Of a DNA stretch of 64,000 bases, positions 18,565 through 28,799 are shown piece by piece; the stretch's first letter is position 1, and each line of letters opens with the position of its first letter. A program made the position numbers and the translations under genes. The DNA comes from an uncultured Rhizobiaceae group bacterium (GTDB lineage Bacteria; Pseudomonadota; Alphaproteobacteria; Rhizobiales; Rhizobiaceae): NCBI GenBank assembly GCA_938044775.1, contig CALIOE010000027.1, positions 17,395 through 81,394 of the forward strand. Direction: 5' to 3'. The notes beneath the pieces are model-generated. The model was not told where the DNA came from. It searched no databases and saw only the letters and a list, made by a program, of their open reading frames with translations.

Positions 18565-19564
18565 CGGGCTTCTTTTTCTTGAACTGTTCACGCATCAGCG
18601 CGCAATGATCGGTGATATCGTATTTCGGCGTGAAGATCACATAGTCGTAGAGTGGTTCTGCCTGCTCGTTCTTGAGCGGGTAGTCTGCAAACGTCTTTGC
18701 TTCCGGCGAGACTTCGATGAGGCCAACGGCCAGACTTTTCGCCCCGGGCATCAATCGTTTCAGCACGAAGGGGACACCGCGGTCCTTCCGGACATGCCCG
18801 TTGCCGGCAATGAGAACCGCTCCATGCCCGTCATCACCGGAGATCATAGCGTCGGCCAGCGAGCCGTCGACCGCACGCTGCACACGCGCCATAGCTGGCA
18901 CCGCGGTTTTCGGGATCATTCCACAATGAGACTCCTCAAGTTCAGCAGCCAGACTGTCTTGCGCCTCCTTTGGAAGGTTGCTGCTGAGTGCAAAACGCTT
19001 TCGCTCCCCTTCGGTTAAGGCGGTGAGCCCAGACTTTGATACGGACCGGACACGGTCTCGGTCGAGATTTCCGGCCTTCAACCTGTGCCCTCTCTCCAAA
19101 GCAACATCGAAAATGCCACGGTAGATGTCCCAGCTGTACCAGCCCCGTTCCTCCCATTCGAGTTCAGTTTCCAGAGAGTTCAGATTTTCTGATGTCGCGC
19201 CGTCCAGTTTGTCCTGAAGTCTCCTTGGAACCATTTCGAAGACGATGCTGCGTGCGTCCCCGGCAGCAATTGCACCAATGATCCCGGCCTGAATCTCATG
19301 GTGGTCCGGATTATCGTGAGTTTCGCCCAGAAACAGGAAGCTCGAATTTTTCAACCGTTCCAGAACCAGTGCCTCAGCGACCTTCTGGCCGCGTCCTGTG
19401 AAATGCTGGCCAACCAGAGGATGGTCCAAAAAGTGTTGCGATTGCCATGCCTTGGGGAACAGATCTGCAACGGCTGAGACCGTCAGAAATGAGCTCAGCA
19501 TCAGCCCGACAACAAAACAGTGAATTCGCAGCAGAAACGAAAAACTCACGCGGGCCATTGTCAT
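18542..19564 (-). CDS. ChaN family (haem-binding/iron-regulated) exported protein
   Basis: A 340-residue secreted protein of the ChaN/DUF399 family; Campylobacter ChaN binds paired haems. A hydrophobic N-terminal segment (residues 8-33) is a signal peptide. Family blocks are FLGETHDNPDHHEIQ near residue 77, SIVFEMVPRR near 105 and LIAGNGHVRKDRGVP near 248. There is no lipobox, so it is probably periplasmic rather than a lipoprotein. The gene overlaps argE by 4 bp (ATGA) upstream and the metB-like gene downstream. Confidence 0.82.
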   Translation of the reverse strand: MTMARVSFSFLLRIHCFVVGLMLSSFLTVSAVADLFPKAWQSQHFLDHPLVGQHFTGRGQKVAEALVLERLKNSSFLFLGETHDNPDHHEIQAGIIGAIAAGDARSIVFEMVPRRLQDKLDGATSENLNSLETELEWEERGWYSWDIYRGIFDVALERGHRLKAGNLDRDRVRSVSKSGLTALTEGERKRFALSSNLPKEAQDSLAAELEESHCGMIPKTAVPAMARVQRAVDGSLADAMISGDDGHGAVLIAGNGHVRKDRGVPFVLKRLMPGAKSLAVGLIEVSPEAKTFADYPLKNEQAEPLYDYVIFTPKYDITDHCALMREQFKKKKPDDKEEQN

Positions 19565-20766
19565 TCGATCGCCTCGTTGTTCGCCGCCCAGGTGGTCAGT
19601 TTGGCGATGAAATCATGACACGCCTCAATCTGACTCGCCGCCACGTATTCGTCGGGCAAATGGGCCTGTTCGATAGAGCCGGGTCCGAAAATTACACCCG
19701 GCACCCCGGCGGTCTGAAAGTGCGAGGCTTCGGTGCCGTAAGAGACACGTCCCGATTGATTGAGCCCGGTCAGGTGTCGAAGCAGAGTTTCGGCCGCTGA
19801 GGATTCATCCGGCATAAGTGCTGGCAGTTGAAAGCGCGATATCATGTCAATACGCGCATTGTCGTTAACAGCTTTCATTTCCGGCTCAAGCTCGGTGCTG
19901 ATGAAAGAGCGGACTTCGTTTTCAACCGCCTGCTGATCATCAAGCGGAATATTTCGAAAACCCCACCCCAGTTTTGTCAATGCCGGTATGATATTGTGCG
20001 CTGTTCCACCTTCAATGCGCCCAAGATCGATGGTGGTGTAGTACGGTACAAACCCGTTTTCAGGATCGCTGTCAGCTTTGAAGCGGTCCTGCATGGCCTT
20101 CAAAAACGTCACCAGTCTCGCCGCATACATGATTGAGTTGACACCAAGGTCGGGCAGGCTGGAATGGCCGTCTGTACCATGAATTTCAACATCGAAGCTG
20201 CGGCCACCCTTGTGCCCACCAATGATCTGCATGGAAGTCGGTTCACCGACTATCACAGCCAGCGGGGTTGGCAGGTTTTCACGCATGTCCCTGATCAGGC
20301 CTTTAACGCCCGTGCAACCCACCTCTTCATCATAGGAGAAGGCAAAGTGGATTGGCACCTTGAGATCGGCGGCCTGCATTCGGGCGGCATTAGCCAGAGC
20401 GCAGGCAATGAAGCCCTTCATGTCTGCAGTGCCACGCCCAAAGAGCAGGCCCCCGCGCGTCTCCATAGCAAAGGGGTCGGAGGTCCAGTTCTGACCGTCC
20501 ACCGGAACCACATCGGTGTGCCCGGACAGGACAACACCGCCACGGTCCTGTGGCCCGATCGTCGCCCAGAGATTGGCTTTGGTTTTGTTGGGATCAAATG
20601 TCAGCCGCGACTCAACCCCGATCTGATCGAGCAACCCGCGGACAAACTCAATGAGCTCCAGATTGGAATTACGTGAGGTTGTATCGAAAGCTATGAGCTT
20701 TTCGAGCATTTTGATGCTGTCATTGGCCGCTGGCGCTGGTTTTAGCACTGAATCCACCACTTCCAT
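19561..20766 (-). CDS. argE: ArgE-type acetylornithine deacetylase (M20 family)
   Basis: A 401-residue M20 metallohydrolase. It has the metal-binding motifs SGHTDVVPVDG (near residue 81), GRGTADMKG (near 110) and SYDEEVGCTGVKGL (near 146), and a C-terminal GPGSIEQAHLPDEYV with the last His ligand. It is best matched to acetylornithine deacetylase, which releases ornithine; because the genome also has argJ, the classical acetyl-removal step may be redundant, and another N-acyl amino acid is possible. First gene of a coupled unit with chaN and the metB-like gene; divergent from the FabH-like gene, with about 77 bp between. Confidence 0.82.
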   Translation of the reverse strand: MEVVDSVLKPAPAANDSIKMLEKLIAFDTTSRNSNLELIEFVRGLLDQIGVESRLTFDPNKTKANLWATIGPQDRGGVVLSGHTDVVPVDGQNWTSDPFAMETRGGLLFGRGTADMKGFIACALANAARMQAADLKVPIHFAFSYDEEVGCTGVKGLIRDMRENLPTPLAVIVGEPTSMQIIGGHKGGRSFDVEIHGTDGHSSLPDLGVNSIMYAARLVTFLKAMQDRFKADSDPENGFVPYYTTIDLGRIEGGTAHNIIPALTKLGWGFRNIPLDDQQAVENEVRSFISTELEPEMKAVNDNARIDMISRFQLPALMPDESSAAETLLRHLTGLNQSGRVSYGTEASHFQTAGVPGVIFGPGSIEQAHLPDEYVAASQIEACHDFIAKLTTWAANNEAIE

Positions 20767-20843
20767 AACTTGTTCTCGGCTCTACTTGTCCCTAGTTTCG
20801 CCATGGGAAACAAGTCGTTTCTCTGGGATCAGGACGGTTAGAC

Positions 20844-21971
20844 ATGCGGCCAGTGGTCATCAGCGGTACCGGTGTTTTCACACCGCAAGAGGTTATCACA
20901 AATGCCGAGTTGGTTGAGGCATTCAACGCCTACGCCGACAAGGTGAACGCCAGGCACGCTAAAGAAATTGAGAACGGAGACCGCGAGCCCCTCGCTCATT
21001 CCAGCGAGGAGTTTATCTTCAAGGCCTCGGGCATTGAGCGACGGCACGTAATGGACAAATCAGGGGTCCTCGACCCGGACCGGATGTATCCAAGTCTGCG
21101 CCAGCGCGAGGATGATGAGCCGGGCATCATGACGGAGATGGCGATTGCCGCCGCTTCGGCGGCGCTAAAGCAAGCAGGAAAGCATGCCAGCGACATTGAT
21201 GCCGTGATTTGTGCAGCGTCAAATCACGAGCGTGCCTATCCGGCCATCGCCATCGAAATTCAAGACGCACTCGGCATCGACGGTTTTGGCTTCGACATGA
21301 ATGTCGCCTGTTCATCAGCCACGTTCGGCCTCCAGGCCGCCGCTGACATGATCCGGTCGGGTTCGTCTAATTGCATTTTGATGGTCAATCCGGAAATCTG
21401 TTCAGGTCATCTGGAATGGCGAGATCGCGATTGTCATTTCATTTTTGGCGACGTCTGTACGGCGGTTGTGCTGGAAGAGAAATCACAAGCCACGTCGGAC
21501 ACCCAGTTCGAGGTTCTGGCGACCCGCTGCCTGACAAAGTTTTCCAACAATATCCGAAACAACAATGGCTTCCTTCGCCGTTCTCGCCCGGCAGGAACAG
21601 CTGATCGGCGTGATATGCAGTTCATGCAAAACGGGCGCAAAGTTTTCAAAGAAGTGGTGCCTATCGTGTCGGAAATGATACTCGAGCACCTCGCCGACGA
21701 AGATATCAGGCCGGATCAGCTGTCACGCATGTGGCTGCATCAGGCCAACAAGTCGATGAACGATTTTATCGGTCGCAAGGTCCTGGGCCGGACACCGGAA
21801 TCACACGAACAGCCAAATATTCTGCAGGAATACGCCAACACCTCATCAGCCGGGTCGATCATTGCTTTCGCGCAGAACCATGCAGATCTGGAGCGTGATG
21901 CACTGGGAATCATCTGTTCGTTCGGCGCCGGGTACTCTGTCGGCAATGTCATCGTAAAACGGGTTGCCTGA
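20844..21971 (+). CDS. FabH-like beta-ketoacyl-ACP synthase III family protein
   Basis: A 375-residue thiolase-fold condensing enzyme of the KAS III family. The catalytic Cys lies in NVACSSATFG near residue 153, the His in MWLHQANKSM near 299, and the Asn in the YANTSSAGS segment near 330; FGAGYSVGN closes the fold. It is longer than E. coli FabH (317) and has extra sequence near 35-90, so the acyl substrate may differ from the housekeeping enzyme. It is a stand-alone gene converging on the esterase-like gene with 6 bp between. Confidence 0.82.
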   Translation: MRPVVISGTGVFTPQEVITNAELVEAFNAYADKVNARHAKEIENGDREPLAHSSEEFIFKASGIERRHVMDKSGVLDPDRMYPSLRQREDDEPGIMTEMAIAAASAALKQAGKHASDIDAVICAASNHERAYPAIAIEIQDALGIDGFGFDMNVACSSATFGLQAAADMIRSGSSNCILMVNPEICSGHLEWRDRDCHFIFGDVCTAVVLEEKSQATSDTQFEVLATRCLTKFSNNIRNNNGFLRRSRPAGTADRRDMQFMQNGRKVFKEVVPIVSEMILEHLADEDIRPDQLSRMWLHQANKSMNDFIGRKVLGRTPESHEQPNILQEYANTSSAGSIIAFAQNHADLERDALGIICSFGAGYSVGNVIVKRVA

Positions 21972-21977
21972 CCCGCT

Positions 21978-22994
21978 TTAGTCCATCAGTTCAAATTCGA
22001 GATAGAGTGTTCGCTGCAGGGGCCAGTGGTTGTTGTCGGAAACCAGGCCGATTCGGGTTTTCCCATGGGGCCCGGTAAACACCGAAATCCCCTCCATGTT
22101 GTCGATCTGCTGAGAGCGTCCGGCTTCGAAGATGACATCACCATCCAGAACCACACCATCTTGCAGGTCGCCATCAATGGCGATACGACGAATGCGCGCT
22201 TGCGGGCCCCTGGCCAGCGTATAGCTGCGTTCGAGTATCAAGAGCTCACCCGGACCGGCGAACTCGGCATCTGTAATGTAAAATCCGTTGCGCCGGCGGA
22301 CTGCCAGCTGATGGGTCTTGTCACCCTTCATGAGAAACACGACCAGATTTCCGTTTGCGTCTTCCGTTCCTTCTGCGAGCATCAGCAGAGAGTCGGATTT
22401 CGCAGTCTGACCCGATACTGTGGCAAGGGCTTCAATTCCAAACTTTCGCTGTAATTCATAGCCGGAGAAGTCGGGTTGGAGGCGTTCAGATCTTTGGGTC
22501 AGAAGGTCGTGTTCACCCAGTGGGAAACGGAGGATCCGGACATCCATCTCGGTGCTGATATAAGCCGCTTGAGTGGTGAAAGAGAGGCTCTCTGCATCAA
22601 TCGACCACTTGTCGGGAAAACGCCGGCCGTCTTTATCCAGAATCGGCGCCAGCCGGCCGTCTTTGAGGGCGTCGGGCCTGCCCTTTTCGTCACGTTGAAG
22701 CCGACCGTGAAACCAGTAACCGGTGTCGGAGATTGCATAAAAGTCATCACCCGGTTGCATCCGAAAACCCGATAGCGCCCCGAAACGCGAATTGCTGGAA
22801 CGCAACACCAGGCCACCAACGAAAACCAGTTCGCCAAAGCGATCGCGATCAGGGTCGTTCAGATCAAACGAGGAGATTCTCACAACTTCAACAGGTGCGG
22901 GTTCAATTTCTGCGCGGGCCTGAACCGAGAAGCTGGCCGTTGTGACCAGTAGAGCGCATGCGAACCAGACAGCGCTGCTGCGCAACAGCGTCAT
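21978..22994 (-). CDS. Esterase-like activity of phytase family protein
   Basis: A 338-residue exported protein. Residues 1-28 form a signal peptide (ending VQARA). The mature part matches the esterase-like phytase family (PF13449) by its [27 protein letters not shown] and [14 protein letters not shown] blocks, predicted to be a beta-propeller. The DNMEGISVF segment near residue 298 is typical. Enzymatic activity is not established for most members. Its ATG overlaps the cobT stop by 4 bp, so it is cotranscribed with cobS and cobT, an order common in Hyphomicrobiales. Confidence 0.85.
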   Translation of the reverse strand: MTLLRSSAVWFACALLVTTASFSVQARAEIEPAPVEVVRISSFDLNDPDRDRFGELVFVGGLVLRSSNSRFGALSGFRMQPGDDFYAISDTGYWFHGRLQRDEKGRPDALKDGRLAPILDKDGRRFPDKWSIDAESLSFTTQAAYISTEMDVRILRFPLGEHDLLTQRSERLQPDFSGYELQRKFGIEALATVSGQTAKSDSLLMLAEGTEDANGNLVVFLMKGDKTHQLAVRRRNGFYITDAEFAGPGELLILERSYTLARGPQARIRRIAIDGDLQDGVVLDGDVIFEAGRSQQIDNMEGISVFTGPHGKTRIGLVSDNNHWPLQRTLYLEFELMD

Positions 22995-24901
22995 CCCACG
23001 ATTCCGGAAGCGCGCTGACGTCGGGGCCGTCTCCTGCGCACAGTCTGTTCCTCGAACAATGAAGCCAGCTGTTCCGTCATCGCTCCCGCAAGCTCTTCGG
23101 CATCAACAATCGTAACCGCCCGCTTATAATAGCGCGTGACATCGTGGCCGATGCCGATCGCCAGCAACTCGACCGGTGAACGTTCTTCGATCTCTTCGAT
23201 GACGTGCCGCAGATGACGTTCAAGGTAGTTTCCAGGATTCACGGACAGCGTTGAATCATCTACCGGCGCGCCGTCAGAAATCATCATAAGAATCTTGCGC
23301 TGCTCGGGACGGGCCTTGAGCCGCTCGTGAGCCCAGGTCAGGGCTTCACCGTCGATGTTCTCCTTCAACAGTCCTTCCCGCATCATCAATCCGAGATTGC
23401 GACGCGCCCGCCGCCATGGCGCATCGGCCGCCTTATAGATTATGTGCCGGAGATCGTTCAGCCGACCAGGACTGGATGGTTTGCCCGCCTTGAGCCAGGC
23501 ATCACGCGACTGTCCGCCCTTCCAGGCCTTGGTCGTGAACCCGAGAATTTCCACTTTTACGCCACAACGCTCGAGCGTTCGCGCCAGGATATCGGCACAG
23601 CTGGCTGCCACTGTGATGGGCCGGCCGCGCATGGAACCGGAATTGTCCAGGAGAAGCGTCACAACGGTATCTCGGAAATCGGTATCGCGTTCCATCTTGA
23701 AGGACAGCGGTGCCGTGCGGTCGGTGACGATGCGGGTCAACCGGGCGCTGTCGAGATAACCCTCCTCAAGGTCGAAATCCCAGCCACGGTTCTGCTGTGC
23801 CATCAGCCGGCGCTGCAACCGGTTGGCAAGTCGGCCGACCACCCCCTGCAAATGTGCAAGTTGCTTGTCGAGAAAGGCCCGCAAACGCTCCAGCTCGGCA
23901 TCCTCGCAAAGATCTTCAGCGCGAATTTCCTCATCATCCTTATCGCTGAATATTTTGTAATCGATGGTCGGAGGCAGATTGGAGAACGGCAGATCCGAAT
24001 GCTGGGCCTCACCTGGCGTCTCGCCATCCTGCTCGTCATCGTCAAACATGTCTTCGCCGGTGGCATCGGAAGCATCCATCTCGCCGGCTTCCTGCTCTTC
24101 GCCGGTGGCCTCGCTCTCATCGGGCGCGGCCTCATCGGAGCCGGTCGACTCTTCGTTCTCGCGCTCCATGTCATCTTGAGCGTCCTGCTCGTTTTCCTGA
24201 TCGTCGGAATTTTCGTCGTCGTTTTCCTGATTATCCTGGCCAAGTTCATCGGCCATCTCGAGTTGCGCGATCAAGTCGCGTGTTGTGCGGGCAAAGGCAT
24301 CCTGGTCCTCGAGGCGCTCCCCAAGGTTGTCAAAGGAATCACCGGCACGCTGCTCGATCCAGTCGCGCCAGAGGTCAACAATGTTCTGGGCCGACTTCGG
24401 TGGTTTTCGTCCGGTAATCTTCTCGCGCATCAATAGTGCCACCGCCTCTTCGAGCGGCGCGTCATCTGTTGTTGTCGCATCGGCATAACCTGCGCGGAGG
24501 TATTTTTCCTCCAGCATTTGGTCCAGGTTGTCAGCCATTCCTTCCATGGCTTTGGAGCCAATCGCCTCACATCGCGCCTGCTCAACCGCGTTAAACACCG
24601 CCCGCGCATTGTCGCCCGCAGGAGAATATTCCGCATGAACGGTCGCATCATGTTTCGCCCTGCGCAGTGCCATGGAGTCAGACAGTCCACGGGTAACCGC
24701 AACCTCGCGGGCTGTGGGGTTTTTCGTCGGCTCGGGCAGCCGCGCCCGGTCGCCGGTCATCCCCGGCTTGTCCTTTCCAAAGGTGATTTCCAGTTCCGCA
24801 TCCTGGGCAATGGCGCGCATACACGACGCCACCGATTGCTTCAGCGGCTCGACATCTTTGATAGACGCCGTGTTTCCGGAATTGTCACCAATACGGGCCA
24901 T
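22991..24901 (-). CDS. cobT: CobT, aerobic cobaltochelatase subunit
   Basis: CobT works with CobN and the AAA+ subunit CobS to insert cobalt into hydrogenobyrinic acid a,c-diamide in aerobic cobalamin synthesis. The 636-residue product has a helical N-terminal domain, a highly acidic linker (about 215-310, Asp/Glu/Gln runs) and a C-terminal von Willebrand A domain with the MIDAS motif DNSGSMRG near residue 420 and ISDGAPVDD near 540. Length and architecture are normal. It follows cobS by 3 bp and is followed by the esterase-like gene with a 4-bp overlap. Confidence 0.96.
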   Translation of the reverse strand: MARIGDNSGNTASIKDVEPLKQSVASCMRAIAQDAELEITFGKDKPGMTGDRARLPEPTKNPTAREVAVTRGLSDSMALRRAKHDATVHAEYSPAGDNARAVFNAVEQARCEAIGSKAMEGMADNLDQMLEEKYLRAGYADATTTDDAPLEEAVALLMREKITGRKPPKSAQNIVDLWRDWIEQRAGDSFDNLGERLEDQDAFARTTRDLIAQLEMADELGQDNQENDDENSDDQENEQDAQDDMERENEESTGSDEAAPDESEATGEEQEAGEMDASDATGEDMFDDDEQDGETPGEAQHSDLPFSNLPPTIDYKIFSDKDDEEIRAEDLCEDAELERLRAFLDKQLAHLQGVVGRLANRLQRRLMAQQNRGWDFDLEEGYLDSARLTRIVTDRTAPLSFKMERDTDFRDTVVTLLLDNSGSMRGRPITVAASCADILARTLERCGVKVEILGFTTKAWKGGQSRDAWLKAGKPSSPGRLNDLRHIIYKAADAPWRRARRNLGLMMREGLLKENIDGEALTWAHERLKARPEQRKILMMISDGAPVDDSTLSVNPGNYLERHLRHVIEEIEERSPVELLAIGIGHDVTRYYKRAVTIVDAEELAGAMTEQLASLFEEQTVRRRRPRRQRASGIVG

Positions 24902-24904
24902 ATT

Positions 24905-25879
24905 CTAAGCAAGCGCCACGTTGACCGCGCTCTCCTTCAATTCTTCGCCGAATGCGCGCTGGTAGAATTCGGCAACGAGGCTGCGCTCCAGCTCATCGCA
25001 TTTGTTCAGGAAGGTCAGTCGGAAAGCAAAGGCCAGGTCGTCGAAAATGACCGTATTTTCCGCCCAGGTGAGCACAGTACGCGGGCTCATGACTGTCGAC
25101 AGATCGCCATTGATAAACGCCGCCCGGGTCATGTCGGCGACACGCACCATTTTGTTGATGATGTCCTTGCCCTTATCGTTCTGCCACGCTTCGGTCTTGG
25201 CCTGAATGATGTCGACCTCGTGGTCGTGTGGCAGGTAATTCAGAGTCGTGACGATCGACCAGCGGTCCATCTGACCCTGGTTTATCTGCTGCGTACCGTG
25301 ATAGAGGCCCGATGTATCCCCCAGACCCACCGTATTAGTCGTAGCAAACAGACGGAAGGCTGGGTGCGGGATGATGACGCGGTTCTGATCGAGCAGCGTG
25401 AGCCGGCCCGCCACTTCCAGCACGCGCTGGATGACAAACATCACATCCGGCCGGCCCGCGTCATATTCGTCAAACACCAGCGCCACATTGTTCTGAAGAG
25501 CCCACGGCAGAATACCATCTTTAAACTCTGTGACCTGCTGGCCGTCTTTCAGGACAATGGCGTCCTTACCGACGAGATCGATGCGCGAAATATGGCTGTC
25601 GAGGTTCACCCGGACCGTTGGCCAGTTAAGGCGTGCGCCCACCTGTTCGATATGGGTGGATTTACCCGTGCCGTGATAACCGGTCACCATGACGCGGCGA
25701 TTGTGCGCATAGCCGGCCAGTATTGCCAGGGTCGTGTTCTTGTCGAACAGGTAGTCCTCGTCTACCGCCGGCACATGCTCGGTGGCTTCCTTGTAGGCCG
25801 GCACCACCAGATCGGAATCAATACCGAAGACCTCCCGGACCGAAATCTCGGTATCCGGCATATTCTCGTGTTCGCTCAT
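24905..25879 (-). CDS. cobS: CobS, aerobic cobaltochelatase AAA+ subunit
   Basis: A 324-residue AAA+ ATPase that drives cobalt insertion with CobT and CobN. Walker A is [12 protein letters not shown] near residue 68, Walker B is [10 protein letters not shown] near 132, and LFATTNTVG near 180 is sensor 1. The ATG at 25879 is chosen over an upstream in-frame start at 25924 because [19 protein letters not shown] matches the usual N-terminus. cobN is not in this window. The 91 bp to the dnaJ-like gene is too short for a cobalamin riboswitch and none is seen. Confidence 0.96.
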   Translation of the reverse strand: MSEHENMPDTEISVREVFGIDSDLVVPAYKEATEHVPAVDEDYLFDKNTTLAILAGYAHNRRVMVTGYHGTGKSTHIEQVGARLNWPTVRVNLDSHISRIDLVGKDAIVLKDGQQVTEFKDGILPWALQNNVALVFDEYDAGRPDVMFVIQRVLEVAGRLTLLDQNRVIIPHPAFRLFATTNTVGLGDTSGLYHGTQQINQGQMDRWSIVTTLNYLPHDHEVDIIQAKTEAWQNDKGKDIINKMVRVADMTRAAFINGDLSTVMSPRTVLTWAENTVIFDDLAFAFRLTFLNKCDELERSLVAEFYQRAFGEELKESAVNVALA

Positions 25880-25970
25880 GGCGTTTCTTCTTGTGTCTAT
25901 TCTTGTGGGAGCCAGGCAGTGCACAGCCCGGCAATGTGGAAATTCGCGACCTGTTTAGCAGACCTTGGGG

Positions 25971-26591
25971 TTAGCACAAACCCGCAGAACGAAGAGTTTT
26001 GTAGGCCTGTATGATCTGTCGCAGGCGCTCTTCGGACGAACGGTCACCACCATTGGCATCCGGGTGATGCTGCTTAACCAGTGCCTTGTACTTTTTGCCG
26101 ATCTGCTCCTTGGTCGCTATCGGCGGAAGTCCAAGGTCGCGCAACGATTTTTCCTCCAGCCGTTTCAGCTTGCGTGGGCCGCGCTGCCCGGTCGCGACGC
26201 GTTTGCCGTCCGGAGTGAGGCGGGCCTGCACCTTTGAATGCCATGAAGGTGTTGCCCGCAAACTGGATTCATCCACGCGATCGCCGGTTTTTCGGGGATT
26301 CATTTTCCAGGTCGGGCGGTGTCCGGTAATGTTTTCCTTCTGGTATTTCGCAATCTCGTCGTCATTGAGTCCAGAAAAATAATTGAAGTTCTTGTTGTAC
26401 ATCCGCACGTGATCAATGCAGAAATTGATGTATTGACCTTCGCGGTTGCGACCCATCGGGGCTTTGTGGGTACCGGGTTTGTCACATCCTTCCCAGGCGC
26501 ACTCGTTTGCTGCACGCTGCTCTTCTTCTTTTTTCTTCGCACCGCGGGGCTTGATGCGAATTTTGTCGAAAATGTCGGAATTTGAAGCCAT
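25971..26591 (-). CDS. J-domain (DnaJ-like) molecular chaperone
   Basis: A 206-residue protein with a C-terminal J domain (about 150-206): the HPD motif that stimulates DnaK is seen in KQHHPDANGGD. The N-terminal 145 residues are specific to this family in alphaproteobacteria and contain WEGCDKPGTHKAP and a CIDHVRMYNK stretch with Cys/His pairs that could bind metal. The ATG at 26591 is chosen over longer open frame upstream. The gene is upstream of cobS on the same strand and divergent from bolA, a conserved arrangement in Hyphomicrobiales. Confidence 0.88.
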   Translation of the reverse strand: MASNSDIFDKIRIKPRGAKKKEEEQRAANECAWEGCDKPGTHKAPMGRNREGQYINFCIDHVRMYNKNFNYFSGLNDDEIAKYQKENITGHRPTWKMNPRKTGDRVDESSLRATPSWHSKVQARLTPDGKRVATGQRGPRKLKRLEEKSLRDLGLPPIATKEQIGKKYKALVKQHHPDANGGDRSSEERLRQIIQAYKTLRSAGLC

Positions 26592-26748
26592 GGGCCCTTT
26601 TTGGTCTTTCAAAAAGCTACACACAGCAGCAACAGTCCAGTTCAGGAAGCAGCTGGCATGTAAATAGGTGGTCGTTGAAAAGCGGACATACTCATAAACC
26701 AGATAGCTTCGGATAGCCAGCCGCAAGCCGTAACAATTGGAGAAAACT

Positions 26749-27027
26749 ATGAACCAAAAGGGCCCATTGACGCACCGCATCGAGGAAAAAATGACTCAGG
26801 CGTTCATGCCGGACTCATTGGAAGTGATCAACGAAAGCCACCTTCATGCAGGGCATCAGCCCGGTTTCGATGGTAAGGGAGAAAGCCACATGCGTATCCG
26901 TATTGTGGCCGAAGCGTTCAACAACCTGAACCGCGTCCAATCGCACCGCGCCATTAACGGACTGCTCGAGGAGGAGTTTGCGGCGGGTCTGCACGCACTG
27001 GCAATCGATGCAAAGGGAACACAATAG
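26749..27027 (+). CDS. bolA: BolA family protein
   Basis: A 92-residue BolA-like protein; these partner with monothiol glutaredoxins in Fe-S cluster handling and can bind DNA. The core is seen in INESHLHAGHQ (near residue 28), ESHMRIRIV, FNNLNRVQSHRAINGLL and a C-terminal ALAIDAKG. ATG at 26749 has GGAG 8 bases before it; the in-frame TTG at 26737 is not used. The 157 bp between it and the divergent J-domain gene must hold both promoters. Confidence 0.92.
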   Translation: MNQKGPLTHRIEEKMTQAFMPDSLEVINESHLHAGHQPGFDGKGESHMRIRIVAEAFNNLNRVQSHRAINGLLEEEFAAGLHALAIDAKGTQ

Positions 27028-27101
27028 GCCTTACCCTCACGCCTGAAAGCAATTTTCAACCTGCATAAGCCGGCCGCCGGCAAACCTCGCAAGGACCTTC
27101 A

Positions 27102-27887
27102 TTGGAAATCCGAATTGATGTTGATCTCTCCTATGCTGCGCAGCAGCCCTGCGACCTGCTTTTGCAGGTGGAGGTGGCTTCACTGCCGAAGCAACTGGTC
27201 AAAAATTCTAAGCTTCAGATCTTACCGGACCAGCTGTTCAGTCGTATCGCAGGCAGTGATCATCTGGGACAGCGTGTCTGGCTTCACGCTAATGAATCGT
27301 TTGAGTGCCGATACAGCGCGGACGTGACCGTAAGTCGCAGGCCGACGGCACTCAAGGAGCTGGCAGCATCTCCCCTTACCAATCTGGACGGGTCGGTCGT
27401 CGATTACCTGATGCCATCGCGGTACTGCCACCCGGACGATTTCAGCTCCTTCATCGAGGAGACATTTCCGGGCCTGGGGGGCGGCGAACTCATCGAAACC
27501 GCCAGCGCCTGGATTGAGGAAAAATTTCACTACGATTCTGCCGTCAGCGATGCCCGGACCACAGCAAGCGACAGCCTGTCGAGCCGGAGGGGTGTTTGCC
27601 GGGACTACGCTCACGTGCTGATTGCCCTCGCCCGTGCAGCAACCATCCCTGCCAGATTAGCCAGTGTCTATTCACCGTATGCAAGCCCGCCGGATTTTCA
27701 TGCCGTCGCGGAGGTATATCTCGCCGGGGACTGGCATTTGGTCGATGCCACCGGCATGGCAGAACCAGAGAGCATGGCGATCATCGGGGTCGGGCGCGAT
27801 GCTGCAGAAGTTTCCTTCCTGACAGCCTACGGCACCCTGCAAATGCAACACCAGATCGTTAAGGTCGCAAGGATTCGTGACTCCTGA
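27102..27887 (+). CDS. Transglutaminase-like cysteine protease family protein
   Basis: A 261-residue cytosolic protein with a bacterial transglutaminase N-terminal domain (about 1-110) and a transglutaminase core. The catalytic triad is visible: Cys in RRGVCRDYAH (near residue 166), His in PDFHAVAEVYL (near 203) and Asp in HLVDATG (near 218). Such proteins usually act as peptidases or amide-bond-forming enzymes rather than true cross-linkers. The start is a TTG at 27102 supported by AAGGACC six bases upstream. It lies 1 kb before the ATP-grasp/alpha-E/transglutaminase/Anbu set, separated from it by the Sel1 gene on the other strand. Confidence 0.83.
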   Translation: MEIRIDVDLSYAAQQPCDLLLQVEVASLPKQLVKNSKLQILPDQLFSRIAGSDHLGQRVWLHANESFECRYSADVTVSRRPTALKELAASPLTNLDGSVVDYLMPSRYCHPDDFSSFIEETFPGLGGGELIETASAWIEEKFHYDSAVSDARTTASDSLSSRRGVCRDYAHVLIALARAATIPARLASVYSPYASPPDFHAVAEVYLAGDWHLVDATGMAEPESMAIIGVGRDAAEVSFLTAYGTLQMQHQIVKVARIRDS

Positions 27888-27998
27888 GCCAGGCATCCTG
27901 ATCGGAAGCGGCAAGCAGCCATGACCTTTCAGGCGATACCCGAAAGAGCCCCATTGGCTCGCGGCAACAATCGCGTTAGTGCCTCACCCGCCGACCGA

Positions 27999-28622
27999 CT
28001 AGTCACAGGACCGGTAATTGCTGGCCAGACAGTCGAGTGAGAGTTTTTTGACCCCGGATATATCGGCCACCGAACGGTTACGAGTCAGGCGCCGCCTGTT
28101 ATTGTCTCCGCGCTGGCTGCCGTTGTGAGCGGCAAGTTCATACCACATATAGGCCTTTGCCATATCCGTTTTTGTCCCCCGCGCTGACTCGTACATGACG
28201 CCAAGACTGTTTTGTGACTCGGCATCTCCCTGTTTTGCGGCCATGCGATACCACTTCAAGGCTTCGACATAGTCGCGTTTTACCCCTTCTCCGAGCCGAT
28301 ACATGACACCCAAACTAAACTGAGCCGAGGGGTAACCGTCATTCGCTGCACTCGTAAACAAAGCCAGAGCGCGCTCGTAGTTCTTGTCTACCCCATGACC
28401 GTCTCGATACATTGCTGCCAGGGGCAGCTGGGCGGCCTTGTGTCCCTGTGAAACCGCAATCTCGAGCCACTTGGCGGCCTCCGACGGCTTTCCGGCTTCA
28501 AAACTGTTTCTCGCTTTCTGATAGGCGTCGTCGCCGGCTGCAAGAACCGGTGCCAGTCCACTGACCGAGACAACAAGCATCGCCGCAATCGCCAGCGCTC
28601 TTGCGTTCTTCAAATTCATCAT
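27999..28622 (-). CDS. Sel1-repeat exported protein
   Basis: A 207-residue secreted protein. Residues 1-28 form a signal peptide (ending APVLAA). At least three Sel1-like repeats follow, each with the AAxxGxAxAQxxLGxMYxxGxGVxxDYxxAxxWYxxAA pattern, e.g. SAQFSLGVMYRLGEGVKRDY. Sel1 repeats are alpha-helical solenoids that bind proteins. ATGATG at 28622/28619 gives two near-equivalent starts. It converges with the transglutaminase gene and is divergent from the ATP-grasp gene. Its partner is unknown. Confidence 0.8.
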   Translation of the reverse strand: MMNLKNARALAIAAMLVVSVSGLAPVLAAGDDAYQKARNSFEAGKPSEAAKWLEIAVSQGHKAAQLPLAAMYRDGHGVDKNYERALALFTSAANDGYPSAQFSLGVMYRLGEGVKRDYVEALKWYRMAAKQGDAESQNSLGVMYESARGTKTDMAKAYMWYELAAHNGSQRGDNNRRRLTRNRSVADISGVKKLSLDCLASNYRSCD

Positions 28623-28799
28623 AACATCCGATCCAATGATTTGTATGGTGGATCTGCACCAGCAGCCGGTGCCGGATCCGGGCAAGCCCGAATAGGTTAA
28701 CGTGAGAACCTTCCCTGGAACTGACCCGCCGAAAACAGACCACCCTTAAGCGCTCCTTGAGCTGCCCTTGTGCCAGCAGGAGTTCTCACTAAAGTGGCA

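Noticed and set aside
23327..24436. A 369-codon plus-strand frame with hydrophobic stretches
   Set aside because: Antisense to cobT; its hydrophobic runs mirror the acidic Asp/Glu linker codons of CobT.
25880..25970. Possible cobalamin riboswitch before cobS
   Set aside because: The gap is only 91 bp and lacks the B12-box; too small for this riboswitch.
24518..26014. A 498-codon open frame on the plus strand
   Set aside because: It lies antisense to cobT and cobS, which are beyond doubt; long antisense frames are common in GC-rich DNA and this one has no recognisable domain.
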